From Bilophila sp964538355 (GTDB lineage Bacteria > Desulfobacterota > Desulfovibrionia > Desulfovibrionales > Desulfovibrionaceae): a DNA stretch of 64,000 nt. Below the pieces are notes generated by a model, which worked only from the letters and a program-made list of their open reading frames with translations, was not told the origin of the DNA and searched no databases. Numbering within the stretch: position 1 is the first letter of the stretch; each line of letters starts with the position of its first letter. A program made the translations under genes and the position numbers. Shown one piece after another: positions 54,561 through 63,841 of this stretch. The stretch spans positions 156,787 through 220,786 of the forward strand of contig CAZIFC010000002.1 in the NCBI GenBank assembly GCA_964538355.1, given 5' to 3'.

Positions 54561-55010
54561 TCAAAAGGAAAAGTCTATGCCGCTTTCAGCCAGCTCATCG
54601 GCCACGTCGCCAAAATCCTGTTCGATCAGAGCCTTGAAGCGGGCCTGATCCCAAATCTCGAACCTGTCGCCCTGCCCGACGACAACGGCGTCGTGCGTAA
54701 GCCCGGCATACTCCATATGAACGCGGGAAAGGCGTATTCTTCCTTGCGCGTCGAACAGCTGCATTTCCGCGCCGCCAAGCACCAGCCGCCGGAAATCCCT
54801 CACCTTTCTCGGCGCGTTGCGAAGCCGCAGGAACCGTTCTTCCAGCTCGTTCCAAAGCGGTTCGGGATATCCCGCAAGGCAGCCGTCATAGGTCGTCAGC
54901 ACAAATCCGCCCTTTTCCGAAGCCGAGGCCAGCCCGTCCCGAAACTCCGGGGGGAGCATCAGGCGGCCCTTGGCGTCAAGACTTCTGAAGGATTGCCCAC
55001 GAAACAACAT
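54561..55010 (-). CDS. mraZ: Transcriptional regulator MraZ
   Basis: 149-aa protein with two SpoVT/AbrB-like swapped-hairpin domains: 'FRSLDAKGRLMLPPEFRDGL' and 'DAQGRIRLSRVHMEYAG'. MraZ forms ring oligomers and represses its own dcw operon by binding TGGG repeats. Start 55010 follows GGAGATGG. The open frame continues far upstream through the folC region in another frame, which is not real coding sequence. Confidence 0.96.
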   Translation of the reverse strand: MLFRGQSFRSLDAKGRLMLPPEFRDGLASASEKGGFVLTTYDGCLAGYPEPLWNELEERFLRLRNAPRKVRDFRRLVLGGAEMQLFDAQGRIRLSRVHMEYAGLTHDAVVVGQGDRFEIWDQARFKALIEQDFGDVADELAESGIDFSF

Positions 55011-55376
55011 TGCCCATCTCCATGCCCCTTGTTCAAGGGGAAAGGCCGTTCCCACTTTCTCCCACTTTGTCGTCCATTCGTCCCACCTTGTCAAGAGGGT
55101 CATTTTTATAGTAAACATGTTTATATTATTGGATATACAAAATATTTTACGTTCCTTCCGCCCTGCGCCTCCCGCTTCCGGGACGGTACGGCTTCCCACC
55201 GGAAGCCCGGTTTCCGGCCCGTCTCTCCCCGCTTCCTCCGCAAGAAGACGGTGCCGGGTGGCTTTTCCTTCCCCGCAAAAGAGGCTAGTTTCTGCCGCGT
55301 ACCATGAGGCGGGAACGTCCCGCGCCGACAGGACGCCGGGATGCGTCCGCCCTACCCCAACCGGACAAGGTCTGCC
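55011..55376. other. Divergent intergenic region between mraZ and folC
   Basis: 366 bases without a gene. The mraZ-proximal part holds the TGGGA repeats and a TTGACA; an AT-rich block (about 55095-55150) is a likely promoter zone for one or both directions. The folC-proximal 200 bases are GC-rich with nothing recognised. Confidence 0.65.
55050..55085 (-). promoter_or_regulatory. MraZ operator: TGGGA direct repeats before mraZ
   Basis: On the minus strand TGGGA occurs at 55085-55081, 55064-55060 and 55054-55050, with a degenerate TGGA at 55076-55073, giving roughly ten-base periodicity. MraZ is known to bind TGGGN repeats with five-base spacers. A TTGACA (55094-55089) immediately upstream may be the -35 of the mraZ promoter. 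Confidence 0.7.
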
Positions 55377-56630
55377 ATGCGCTTCCAAACTTTTGACGAT
55401 GTACAGGATCACCTCGACAAACTGGGGCTTTTCCATATGGATTTCGGACTCGACAGGATGCGGAACGCCCTTGCCGCGCTTGGCTTGCTCACGCCGCCCT
55501 TTGTAGCCGTGCAAGTCGTCGGAACCAACGGCAAAGGCTCCACCTCCACCTTCCTTTCGTGCCTTGCCCGCGCGCAGGGGCTGAAGGTCGGGCTGTACAC
55601 CTCCCCGCATTTCGTCACGCCGCGCGAACGCATCCGCATCAACGGCGAAATGCTGCCCGAGAGCCTGTGGCCCGCGCTGGCCAACCGCGTTCTGGAGGCC
55701 GCCCCCAGCCTCACCTATTTTGAATTTCTCACCGCGCTGGGCCTGCTGGCCTTTGCCGAGGCGGGCGTGGATCTCGTTGTCATGGAAGCGGGGCTTGGCG
55801 GGCATTACGATGCGACCACCGCCATGCCCGTTCAGGCGGTCTGCTTCACGCCCATCGGCATGGATCACGAAAAGATCCTTGGCTCCACCCTTCCCGAAAT
55901 CGCTGCGGACAAGGCGCAGGCCATGCGCCCCGGCGCGCCCGCCTTCACCGCTCCGCAGGAGGAGGCCGCCCTTGCGGCCCTCCGCTCCACGGCACGGGAA
56001 CAAGGCGTTCACCTTCACGAAACGGACACCCTGCCTTTCCCCCAGACTCCGCTGGGGCTTTGCGGGCCGCATCAGCGAACCAACGCACGGCTGGCCCTCG
56101 CCGTCTGGGGCTGGCTGGCCCACAGGCACGGCTGGCCGAACACGCCCGAAAACACCGCCCGCGGGCTGGCTTCCGCCCATTTTCCGGGCCGTTTCCAGCG
56201 GCTTCCCGCCCTCAACGGCCTGCCGCCCCTGATCCTTGACGGCGCACACAACCCCCACGGCCTGCGCGCGCTTGAGGAGGCCGTCCGCGACGCCGGCATC
56301 CGTCCGGCTGCCGTCATCTTTTCCTGCCTCGCGGACAAGGACATTTCGGACATGCTGCCGCTCATCCGCCGCATCGCCGGGGACGCGCCCCTGTTCGTCC
56401 CGACCATTCAGGACAACGAGCGGGCCATGAACGGCGAGGAGCTGTCCGCACGGCTGGCGGAAGGACGCCGCGGCCCGACCCGACCCGTGCAGCGTCTCAG
56501 CATTGCCCTGCGGGAAGCGGCGCAGTGCCATGCCGACACGGGGCAGCCCGTGCTCTTGTGCGGCTCCCTGTACCTTCTTGGAGAATTTTTTCATCTCGTT
56601 CCCAACGCGCTTGAAAAAGAGCTGGTTTGA
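55377..56630 (+). CDS. folC: Folylpolyglutamate synthase / dihydrofolate synthase
   Basis: 417-aa Mur-ligase-like enzyme that adds glutamate to dihydropteroate and folates. The ATP loop is 'VVGTNGKGSTSTFLS', then 'TSPHFVTPRERIRINGE' and 'LDGAHNPHG' (ADP-forming ligase motif). ATG 55377 is preferred over an in-frame ATG 36 bases upstream because the family begins near 'LDKLGLFHMDFGLDRM'. It is divergent from the dcw operon and 80 bases upstream of selA. Confidence 0.93.
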   Translation: MRFQTFDDVQDHLDKLGLFHMDFGLDRMRNALAALGLLTPPFVAVQVVGTNGKGSTSTFLSCLARAQGLKVGLYTSPHFVTPRERIRINGEMLPESLWPALANRVLEAAPSLTYFEFLTALGLLAFAEAGVDLVVMEAGLGGHYDATTAMPVQAVCFTPIGMDHEKILGSTLPEIAADKAQAMRPGAPAFTAPQEEAALAALRSTAREQGVHLHETDTLPFPQTPLGLCGPHQRTNARLALAVWGWLAHRHGWPNTPENTARGLASAHFPGRFQRLPALNGLPPLILDGAHNPHGLRALEEAVRDAGIRPAAVIFSCLADKDISDMLPLIRRIAGDAPLFVPTIQDNERAMNGEELSARLAEGRRGPTRPVQRLSIALREAAQCHADTGQPVLLCGSLYLLGEFFHLVPNALEKELV

Positions 56631-56710
56631 GATGAGGTGGCCTTGGGGAGGCTGCGTTCCCCGAACCACGCCGGGGGAATGAGTCCCCCCTCGCAATAAA
56701 GGATGTGACT

Positions 56711-58117
56711 ATGAACAGCCTCTTTCGCTCACTGCCTTCGGTCGACGCCTGCCTGAGCGGGCTGGAACGCGCCTGCCCGGATCTGTACGCCGCAACGCCG
56801 CGCCCCCTGCTCCGGACACTCTCCAACGCCTTTCTGGATGCCCGCCGCCGCGACATCCGGGAGGGCCGCCTTGCCGATCCCGCCCGGCTGGGGCTTGAGG
56901 CCCTGCTGCCCGCGCTGGCCGCCTTTGCGGAAAGGGAGGCCGCCCCGCGCTTTCGCCGCGTGCTCAACGCCACGGGCGTGGTCATCCATACCAACATGGG
57001 CCGATCCGTTCTTGCCGACGAAGCCGTGGACGCCATCCTCAAGGCCTGCCGCGGCTATTCCAATCTCGAACTGAACCTCGCCACCGGAGAAAGGGGCAGC
57101 CGCTACAGCCATGTGGAGGATCTGCTCTGCTCCCTCACCGGGGCCGAGGCCGCCCTTGTCGTCAACAACAATGCGGCGGCCGTGCTCATTACCATGGATG
57201 CCCTGTGCTCCGGCGGCGAGGTGGTTGTCGCCCGCGGGCAGCTTGTGGAGATCGGGGGGAGCTTCCGCATTCCCGACGTGATGGAACGCAGCGGAGCCGT
57301 GCTGCGGGAAGTGGGCTGCACCAACCGCGTCCACCCGCAGGATTACGAGAAGGCCATCACCGAGCGCACCGTCGCCCTCATGCGCGTGCACACCTCCAAC
57401 TACCGCATCGTCGGGTTCCACAGCGACGTTCCGGTAGAGGAACTGGCGGACATGGCGCATCGGCACGGCCTGCCTCTCATTGAAGATCTGGGCAGCGGCA
57501 GCTTTCTGGACTTCACCGCTTCGGGGCTTCCCGGAGAGCCTGCCGTCCGTTCGGTGGTTGCCGCGGGCGCGGACGTGGTTACCTTCTCCGGAGACAAGGT
57601 GCTCGGCGGGCCGCAGGCGGGGATCATCGTCGGGAAAAAGAAGGCCATCGACACGATCAGGCGCAATCCGCTCAACCGCGCCCTGCGTATCGACAAGATG
57701 ACCCTTGCCGCGCTTGAGGCCACCCTGCGGCTCTACCTTGATGAGCAGCTCGCCCGGAAACGCATCCCCACGGTCGCGATGATCACCGCCGCCCCGGAAG
57801 CCTTGAAGCGCAAGGCCTCGCGGCTGGCTTCCCGGCTTCGCAAAATGTGCCGGGAACGTGCCGGGATCAGTCTGGTTTCCGGAGAATCGCGGGTTGGCGG
57901 CGGCTCCTTCCCGGAAAACGCGCTGCCGACCACGCTGGTGCGCGTTGCGCCGAAAGACTGTACGGCGGAGAACCTGAAACAGCGGCTGCTGAAGACCACG
58001 CCCCCGCTTGTCGGGCGGCTTGAAGATCACGGCTTTCTGCTCGATCCCCGCACGCTCGCCGACGACGAACTGCCGACTGCCGCCGCCGTCGTTGCCGAAG
58101 CATTGCATACGGCATGA
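56711..58117 (+). CDS. selA: L-seryl-tRNA(Sec) selenium transferase
   Basis: 468-aa PLP enzyme that converts Ser-tRNA(Sec) to Sec-tRNA(Sec) with selenophosphate. The N-terminal 'LPSVDACL', 'VLNATGVVIHTNMGRSVLADEA', 'HTSNYRIVGF' and the PLP lysine in 'FSGDKVLGGPQAGIIVG' are clear. Its presence means the cell reads UGA as selenocysteine in some enzymes (formate dehydrogenase and [NiFeSe] hydrogenase in this lineage). ATG 56711 follows AAAGGA; a GTG six bases upstream is an alternative. selB and selC are not in the window. Confidence 0.97.
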   Translation: MNSLFRSLPSVDACLSGLERACPDLYAATPRPLLRTLSNAFLDARRRDIREGRLADPARLGLEALLPALAAFAEREAAPRFRRVLNATGVVIHTNMGRSVLADEAVDAILKACRGYSNLELNLATGERGSRYSHVEDLLCSLTGAEAALVVNNNAAAVLITMDALCSGGEVVVARGQLVEIGGSFRIPDVMERSGAVLREVGCTNRVHPQDYEKAITERTVALMRVHTSNYRIVGFHSDVPVEELADMAHRHGLPLIEDLGSGSFLDFTASGLPGEPAVRSVVAAGADVVTFSGDKVLGGPQAGIIVGKKKAIDTIRRNPLNRALRIDKMTLAALEATLRLYLDEQLARKRIPTVAMITAAPEALKRKASRLASRLRKMCRERAGISLVSGESRVGGGSFPENALPTTLVRVAPKDCTAENLKQRLLKTTPPLVGRLEDHGFLLDPRTLADDELPTAAAVVAEALHTA

Positions 58118-58152
58118 CCAGCCGGTGGCCCTGTTGCGGGGCGCACCGGAAC

Positions 58153-58200
58153 GCTCTTCCCCCAAAACGGTTTTGGGCCGGGCGAAGAGCCGCTTCCTTT
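58153..58200 (+). terminator. Long hairpin between selA and the M18 aminopeptidase
   Basis: Nested stems: GCTCTTC (58153-58159) / GAAGAGC (58184-58190) outside and CCCAAAA/TTTTGGG (58161-58177, three-base loop) inside, followed by CGCTTCCTTTT. Probable terminator of selA. Confidence 0.5.
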
Positions 58201-58232
58201 TCTCATCGGGACCCAACCAAAGGACGACATAC

Positions 58233-59609
58233 ATGGGCAACGAACTCGACTTCGCCACCAGAAACGGCTGGACCCGTTTTGCCGACGAGGGCAGCCAAAT
58301 CCGCATGGACGAGCTGGCATCCTCGTATCTGGACTTCCTCTCCAATGCCAAGACCGAACGCGAAACCGTGGATCTCGTGGTCGCAGCCCTGAAACAGGCG
58401 GGCTACTCGGAATCGTTCGAGCGGGATCTCGTGTTCCGTACCTACCGCGGCAAGGCCGTCTTTGTCGCCCGAAAGGGCAAAAAGCCCCTCGCGTCCGGCG
58501 TGCGCCTCATCAGTGCCCACACCGACTCTCCGCGCCTTGACTTCAAACAGCGTCCGTTGCAGGAACAGGTCGGCATCGGACAGGCCAAAACCCATTATTA
58601 CGGGGGCATCCGCAAGTACCAGTGGCTGGCCCGCCCGCTGGCCCTGCACGGCGTGATTGTGAAGGAAGACGGCACGGTGCTGAAGGTCATTCTTGGCGAA
58701 GACGCCGGAGATCCCGTGTTCACCATCGCGGATCTGCTGCCGCACCTCGCCCAGAAGGAAGTCACCAAGACCGTGGCCGACGCCTTTGACGCCGAAAAGC
58801 TGAACATCATTCTGGGGCACAGGCCGCTGGAAGCCGAAGAGGGCAAGGACGAACGGAAAGATCCTGTCCGCGCGAACATCCTCGCCCTGCTCAACCGCAA
58901 GTACGGCATCCGCGAGGAAGACCTCATGTCCGCGGAACTGCAGGCCGTGCCTGCCGGCCCTGCCCGCTCTGTCGGCCTTGACGAGGCCCTCATCGGCGGA
59001 TACGGCCAGGACGACCGCGTCTGCGTATTCACGGCCTTGTCCGCCCTCCTCGATGCGGAAGAACCGGAACACGCCAGCTGCCTCATCTTCTGGGACAAGG
59101 AAGAAATCGGCTCCGAAGGCTCCACCGGCGCGCAGGGACGCTTCCTCGAATACTGCATGGCTGATCTTGTGGAGGCATGGGAACCGGCAACCAGAGTCCG
59201 CGACGTGTTCCAAAACTCCACGGCGGTTTCCGGAGACGTGCACGCCGCCACCGATCCCGACTGGCAGGAACTCCACGAGAAGCTCAACGCCTCCATCATC
59301 GGGCACGGCCCCACGTTCTGCAAGTTCACCGGCTCCCGCGGCAAATACGGAGCCAACGACGCCCACCCCGAATACATCGGCTGGCTGCGCGGCATTCTCA
59401 ACGGCAAAGACATCCCGTGGCAGATGGCCGAACTCGGCAAGGTCGACCACGGCGGAGGCGGCACGGTAGCCCTCTACCTCGCGGCCTACGGCATGGACAC
59501 CATCGACCTCGGCCCTGCCGTCCTTTCGATGCACAGCCCCTTCGAGCTGGTTTCCAAGGCAGACCTCTACGCAACCAAACTGGCGTATCAGGCCATCCTC
59601 GAAGCCTGA
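58233..59609 (+). CDS. M18-family aminopeptidase
   Basis: 458-aa zinc aminopeptidase. Metal and catalytic motifs are 'LISAHTDSPRLDFK' (His-x-Asp), 'FWDKEEIGSEGSTGAQ' (Glu-Glu), 'GGYGQDDRV' (bridging Asp) and the late 'SMHSPFELVSKAD' (His). This full set is typical of M18 (aspartyl-type) aminopeptidases, which form large cytosolic tetrahedral complexes. ATG 58233 has AAAGGA upstream; the open frame extends into selA in another frame. Confidence 0.94.
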   Translation: MGNELDFATRNGWTRFADEGSQIRMDELASSYLDFLSNAKTERETVDLVVAALKQAGYSESFERDLVFRTYRGKAVFVARKGKKPLASGVRLISAHTDSPRLDFKQRPLQEQVGIGQAKTHYYGGIRKYQWLARPLALHGVIVKEDGTVLKVILGEDAGDPVFTIADLLPHLAQKEVTKTVADAFDAEKLNIILGHRPLEAEEGKDERKDPVRANILALLNRKYGIREEDLMSAELQAVPAGPARSVGLDEALIGGYGQDDRVCVFTALSALLDAEEPEHASCLIFWDKEEIGSEGSTGAQGRFLEYCMADLVEAWEPATRVRDVFQNSTAVSGDVHAATDPDWQELHEKLNASIIGHGPTFCKFTGSRGKYGANDAHPEYIGWLRGILNGKDIPWQMAELGKVDHGGGGTVALYLAAYGMDTIDLGPAVLSMHSPFELVSKADLYATKLAYQAILEA

Positions 59610-60040
59610 TCGCGGCGATCCGGCGCACGCCGGCCCTTGCTCCTTGGCCTCGGCCTCCGGGATATTCCGGGAGCCGAGGCCCCTGCCCCGCCGAGGCCGC
59701 CGGACGGAACCGTTCCGGTGCAGCCGGAAGGGTGCAGCCGGGGGGTGCGGGCTTGCGAAACGCTGCGGCAGAGGCTGTTCCGAATTCTGGCGGCACTGCG
59801 GCTTCGGCTTTCCCCCCGCCGCGTGCGGCTGCCCGCAACGCCATCGCCAGCATCGCATATCCCTCTTTGATACTTCATGATTTCACAAGAAGGGGGAAAG
59901 GGGCCGCCATCAAATCTTTTGCAATCCCGGCTGAAAACGATAAGGTATGCGAAACCGCCGCCGGGAAGCACGTCCAAAGGCGTTGCATTGTGGATAAAGA
60001 CAGCGTACGGAAACGCGAAATCCCTTTTTCGAAGCCCCCC
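59610..60040. other. Intergenic region before the flippase gene
   Basis: 431 bases. An imperfect stem GGCCTCGG (59646-59653) / CCGAGGCC (59674-59681), extended by CTCC/GGAG, may be an mRNA-end structure of the aminopeptidase transcript but lacks a T run. The rest shows no gene and no convincing promoter. Confidence 0.55.
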
Positions 60041-61612
60041 ATGACCGAACAGACCACACCCGATACCCCAAAGGCAGAAACCCGTCCCGAACAACCCTCG
60101 CTGGCGCGTCGGTATATGGGCAAGCTGCTTGCCAACATTGCGACCATTCCTGTCTATCTTATCATGGAGGCGGTGCTTCCGCGCGCACTCGGGCCGCAAG
60201 CCTACGGAAACTTCAATTTCTCCACCAGCGTCTTTACCCAGCTGACCGGCTTTCTGGACATGGGCACGTCCACATGCTTCTACAACGCCCTGTCTCGCCG
60301 CCAGTACGAAATGCCTCTTGTGGCCTTTTACGGGCGGGTCTCCGCGCTGGTTTTCCTCGTCACCATGATGGCGGGCCTGTTTCTGCTTATCCCCGAAATG
60401 GGAAACCTCCTCCTTCCCGACGTTCCGTTGTGGTACGCGCCGCTGGCAGCCTTGTATGGCTTTCTGCTCTGGGGAACCCGTGTCGTCCGTTCCATGAACG
60501 ACGCACTGGGGCTTACCGTGCCCGGAGAACTGCTGCGAAGCGGGGTCAACCTGCTTGGGGGGCTGCTTGTCCTCGGCCTGTTCTGGCTTGGGGGGCTTAA
60601 TGCGGGCAGCCTGTTCGGACTGCAATATCTTATGATGGGCGGCATCGTGATCGGCGGACTCATTATCATGCGGCGATCATGGACCTGCATTGACCTGAGC
60701 CTGACCAGAGAACAACGAATCGCCTATACCAGCGAATTTTCTGATTATAGCATGCCGCTCTTTGTACAGGCCCTGCTTTCCGCGCTGGCCCTTTCCGCAG
60801 AGCGGTGGGTGCTCCAGTGGTTCGACGGCAGCACGCAGCAAGGCTATTTCGCCCTCTCGCAGCGCGTCAGTGCGGCCTGTTTTCTGTTCGTATCCGCCAT
60901 GACGCCGCTCATCATGCGCGAGCTTGCCATTGCGTGGGGCCGGGATGACCGCGAACACATGGGGCGGCTCCTTACCCGCTTTGCGCCGCTGCTGTTTGGC
61001 ATCGCGGCATGGTTTTCCTCCTTTACCGCCGTTGAAGCTCCCGTCCTTGTAGAGATTTTCGGAGGTGCCCAGTTTGCCGCCGCGCTTATCCCGGTGCAAA
61101 TCATGGCCCTTTACCCCGCGCATCAGGCCTATGGGCAGCTGGCAAGCTCCGTTTTCCATGCTACGGGAAAAACCAAGACCCTGCGGAACCTCGCCTTTGT
61201 GGAACATTTTGGCGGGTTCGTTCTTGTCTGGCTTCTGGTTGCCCCGCAGAGTCTGTTCGGCATGGGAATGGGAGCCACCGGGCTTGCCCTGAAAACCGTG
61301 ATCACGCAGTTCATCATGGTCAACCTGCTCTTCTGGATGGCCTCACGGCTCATTCCGCTGGATTTCTTCCGCAACCTGCTGCTTCAGGTGCTGATCCTCG
61401 GGGCCTTTCTCGGGCTTGCATGGATTTGCCAATACGCAACGGGGCTTTACCTTTTTGACGAGGCGCACCGGCTGATTCGGTTCTTTCTCTCGGGCGTTCT
61501 CTATTCGTTCATGTCTCTGGGGCTTGTCATGAGCTTTCCATCGCTGTTTGGCTGCTCGCGACAGGACTTCCGGGAAATACTCATCCGCTTCCACCTGATA
61601 AAACGCCGCTGA
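60041..61612 (+). CDS. Wzx-like polysaccharide flippase (MATE/MVF fold)
   Basis: 523-aa integral membrane protein with about fourteen helices, of the polysaccharide_synt family. 'RYMGKLLANIATIPVYLIMEAVLPRALGPQAYGNFNFSTSVF' is the typical N-terminus; 'YFALSQRVSAACFLFVSAMTPLIMRELA' is the second bundle. It likely moves lipid-linked sugars (O-antigen or capsule units) across the inner membrane. ATG 60041 lacks a good ribosome site; a GTG at 59989 and an ATG at 60116 are alternatives, so the start is uncertain. No polymer genes adjoin it. Confidence 0.85.
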   Translation: MTEQTTPDTPKAETRPEQPSLARRYMGKLLANIATIPVYLIMEAVLPRALGPQAYGNFNFSTSVFTQLTGFLDMGTSTCFYNALSRRQYEMPLVAFYGRVSALVFLVTMMAGLFLLIPEMGNLLLPDVPLWYAPLAALYGFLLWGTRVVRSMNDALGLTVPGELLRSGVNLLGGLLVLGLFWLGGLNAGSLFGLQYLMMGGIVIGGLIIMRRSWTCIDLSLTREQRIAYTSEFSDYSMPLFVQALLSALALSAERWVLQWFDGSTQQGYFALSQRVSAACFLFVSAMTPLIMRELAIAWGRDDREHMGRLLTRFAPLLFGIAAWFSSFTAVEAPVLVEIFGGAQFAAALIPVQIMALYPAHQAYGQLASSVFHATGKTKTLRNLAFVEHFGGFVLVWLLVAPQSLFGMGMGATGLALKTVITQFIMVNLLFWMASRLIPLDFFRNLLLQVLILGAFLGLAWICQYATGLYLFDEAHRLIRFFLSGVLYSFMSLGLVMSFPSLFGCSRQDFREILIRFHLIKRR

Positions 61613-61944
61613 TCCCCTGCTTGCCGACTCCCGCTTGAGTGCGGCAGCCTTTTAGGGCTGTCTGCAACAGGCTCCGTTTCAGGACAACGCCCGAAATGAG
61701 CAGAAACGCGGCATACCTTCGTGATTCTTTTTTCGGGGCAGCCGGATGCCTTCGCAGGCTCGCCTTGCAACCGGCGCACCGTGATCACGCCGAAGCGAGA
61801 ACGCCTCCAGACACGTTCTAAAAACAGCAAATGAAAACAAACTGTTAACAAAAATGACGCTGTTTCGGCCAAAAAAAATCATCTTTTTCAAAAAAAAGCC
61901 TTGCCAAGGCCGGCAAAACTCGCTAAACAACTCTTCGTCGCAAC
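61613..61944. other. Intergenic region between flippase gene and tRNA-Ser
   Basis: 332 bases. An imperfect hairpin GCCGACTC/GAGTGCGGC followed by CCTTTT near 61624-61656 is a possible flippase terminator. From about 61815 the sequence turns AT-rich, with the tRNA promoter at 61901-61929. No gene seen. Confidence 0.6.
61901..61929 (+). promoter_or_regulatory. Promoter of tRNA-Ser
   Basis: TTGCCA (61901-61906), 17-base spacer, TAAACA (61924-61929), 15 bases before the mature tRNA. Confidence 0.5.
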
Positions 61945-62034
61945 GGAGAGGTGTCCGAGCTGGTCGAAGGAGCACGATTGGAAATCGTGTGTACTCAAAA
62001 GGTACCGGGAGTTCGAATCTCCCCCTCTCCGCCA
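61945..62034 (+). tRNA. tRNA-Ser(GGA)
   Basis: 90-base class II tRNA with encoded CCA. Acceptor stem GGAGAGG (61945-61951) pairs with CCTCTCC (62024-62030), discriminator G62031, then CCA. The anticodon arm ACGAT-TGGAA-ATCGT gives anticodon GGA (reads UCC/UCU). The long variable arm and 'GTTCGAATC' T loop are normal for tRNA-Ser. An integrase lies immediately downstream, so its 3' end is a probable attachment site. Confidence 0.96.
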
Positions 62035-62043
62035 CAAATTTTG

Positions 62044-62069
62044 AACCCACTGGAAACAGTGGGTTTTTT
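62044..62069 (+). terminator. Terminator after tRNA-Ser
   Basis: AACCCACTG / CAGTGGGTT with a GAAA tetraloop, followed by four more Ts. Confidence 0.88.
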
Positions 62070-62128
62070 GTTTTTGGCATGAGCTTTATTCCCGTGGATA
62101 CAGTTCAGGGATACATTTGGAGCTCACC

Positions 62129-63841
62129 ATGCCATCCGTCGGGGTATCTTCTCATTCCCGGTACCGTTCCTACCTGACGACCCATCGCGGTATTCTTTAC
62201 TTCCGCATTCTTGTACCCAACCACCTGCAATCATTGATTGGAAAACGAGAGATCAGACGTTCTTTAAATGGTCTGGACAGCCGTACCGCCCGTACCAAGG
62301 CGTTGCGGCTCTCGCTTGCTGCCCAACATTTTTTTGCCCTGGCTGACGATCTTGCCCATGAACGGATACATTCTGCACAGGAAAAATCTGTTCAATTATT
62401 TGGTATTACAAAAGAAAACATCAAATCCGTGGGTACATTTCTATTCGATTCCACACTGGAAAAAGACCTCTCTCCCGCTTCTTTGACCCTCCTGCTCCCC
62501 TCTTTTTTGAGGGAGCAGGAAGGAATTGACTCCTCTACAAAAATTTTTTCTGAAAAAATTGAGGCTACCGAGGCTGGTAGGGCATGTGAGGAGCGTTTTT
62601 CTTTTCCAAAAGAAGAAACGCCCTCCGTAGAACCGACAGAGACAGTTCGCCGCAGGATCAAGTTGGAGGAGAAGGGTAGACTTCCGAATATCAGAGAAGC
62701 TTTTGATGCCTATGTCAAAGCCAAGACGCTCACATGGTCAGCCGCAAGTGCCAAGGACATTCCTCCTCAGGTACGGCAGTTTGTGGAAATCGTGAGGGAG
62801 TTGGAGCGCGGTCGGGATATCCGTGTGGATGAGCTTTCCCGTGAGCACATCCGAAGCTACTTCGATACGCTGAAACACCTTCACTGCCGCCTTTGCGGGC
62901 AGAGGCAGTTTGCGGGCAAGGGCTGGCTCCAGCTTGCCGATATGGGTCGCTCTGGGCAGATTGAACGGCTTTTAAGCGTGAAGATGATGGAAGTCCGCCA
63001 GACAAACGTGCGAAGTTTCGTCAACTGGTGTGAATTGGAGTATCGAGGAGCTGTACAGGCCAAATACATAAACTCAGGGTTCCCGAAAGTCCTCTCCGAC
63101 AAGGACATCAGACGAAAAGGAGTGAAGCGAGAGGCGTTCACACAAGATGAGCTGAAAGCCCTTTTCGGGGATATGGGAAAGTACGTTCAGGCAACGGAAG
63201 GTGTGCCGTCACGCTTCTGGTCTCCGTTGATTGCGCTGTATTCCGGGATGCGGCTGGAAGAGATTTGTCAGCTCCACCTTTCCGACATCGTGAAGGTGGA
63301 TGGAGTGTTGTGCTTCTCCATCAATGAGGAACGCGGAGGCTCCGGGTATGTTAAGCACGTCAAGAGCTTAGCCGGTATCCGCAAGGTGCCTGTCCATCCT
63401 CATTTGTGGGATGAACTCGGACTGAAGAAGTTCGTTGCTTCCAGATGGGCAAAAACGCCGGAGGAAAAGTACACATCAACCTTGCTTTTTCCTGATTTAC
63501 AGGAAAGAGTAAACGCCGTGAACCATGCCACTGTGAAGCTCGGTTCCGCCCTGACGCACTGGTTCACACGCTATCGTCGTTCTGTCGGAGTAGGTGGTCA
63601 ACATGGTGAGCCGAGCACCAAAGCTTTCCATAGCTTCCGCCATACGGTGATCGAGTATCTGCACAAAGAGGCCCGTGTGGACCTTTCCATGCTTCAGGCT
63701 GTGGTTGGGCATGAGATGATGGATATGGGGGTAACGGAGAACTATGCTGGTGACTGGCCTGTGAAGACGTTGCTGACGGATGTTATTCAAAAATTGAATT
63801 GGATTTCATTTCTCCAAAAAAGTGATCAATTATCCAATTAG
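62129..63841 (+). CDS. Tyrosine-recombinase integrase of an element inserted at tRNA-Ser
   Basis: 570-aa site-specific recombinase. The N-terminal arm-binding region ('ILYFRILVPNHLQSLIGKREIRRSLNG') is the DUF6538 type seen in large phage/island integrases. Catalytic residues are Arg375 (YSGMRLEE), a Lys near 409-412, His501 and Arg504 (HSFRH), His528 (VVGHEMMD) and nucleophile Tyr539 (TENYAGD). All are present, so it should be active. ATG 62129 follows GGAG; a TTG 12 bases upstream is in frame. Its codon use and lower GC differ from the chromosomal genes upstream. Confidence 0.95.
   Translation: MPSVGVSSHSRYRSYLTTHRGILYFRILVPNHLQSLIGKREIRRSLNGLDSRTARTKALRLSLAAQHFFALADDLAHERIHSAQEKSVQLFGITKENIKSVGTFLFDSTLEKDLSPASLTLLLPSFLREQEGIDSSTKIFSEKIEATEAGRACEERFSFPKEETPSVEPTETVRRRIKLEEKGRLPNIREAFDAYVKAKTLTWSAASAKDIPPQVRQFVEIVRELERGRDIRVDELSREHIRSYFDTLKHLHCRLCGQRQFAGKGWLQLADMGRSGQIERLLSVKMMEVRQTNVRSFVNWCELEYRGAVQAKYINSGFPKVLSDKDIRRKGVKREAFTQDELKALFGDMGKYVQATEGVPSRFWSPLIALYSGMRLEEICQLHLSDIVKVDGVLCFSINEERGGSGYVKHVKSLAGIRKVPVHPHLWDELGLKKFVASRWAKTPEEKYTSTLLFPDLQERVNAVNHATVKLGSALTHWFTRYRRSVGVGGQHGEPSTKAFHSFRHTVIEYLHKEARVDLSMLQAVVGHEMMDMGVTENYAGDWPVKTLLTDVIQKLNWISFLQKSDQLSN

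Noticed and set aside
54561..56696. 711-codon version of mraZ
   Set aside because: The extension runs antisense through folC. MraZ has a fixed length near 150 residues and a good start at 55010.
58153..58200. Hairpin after selA as a SECIS element
   Set aside because: A bacterial SECIS must lie just after an in-frame UGA codon inside a selenoprotein gene; this one is in an intergenic space and fits a terminator better.
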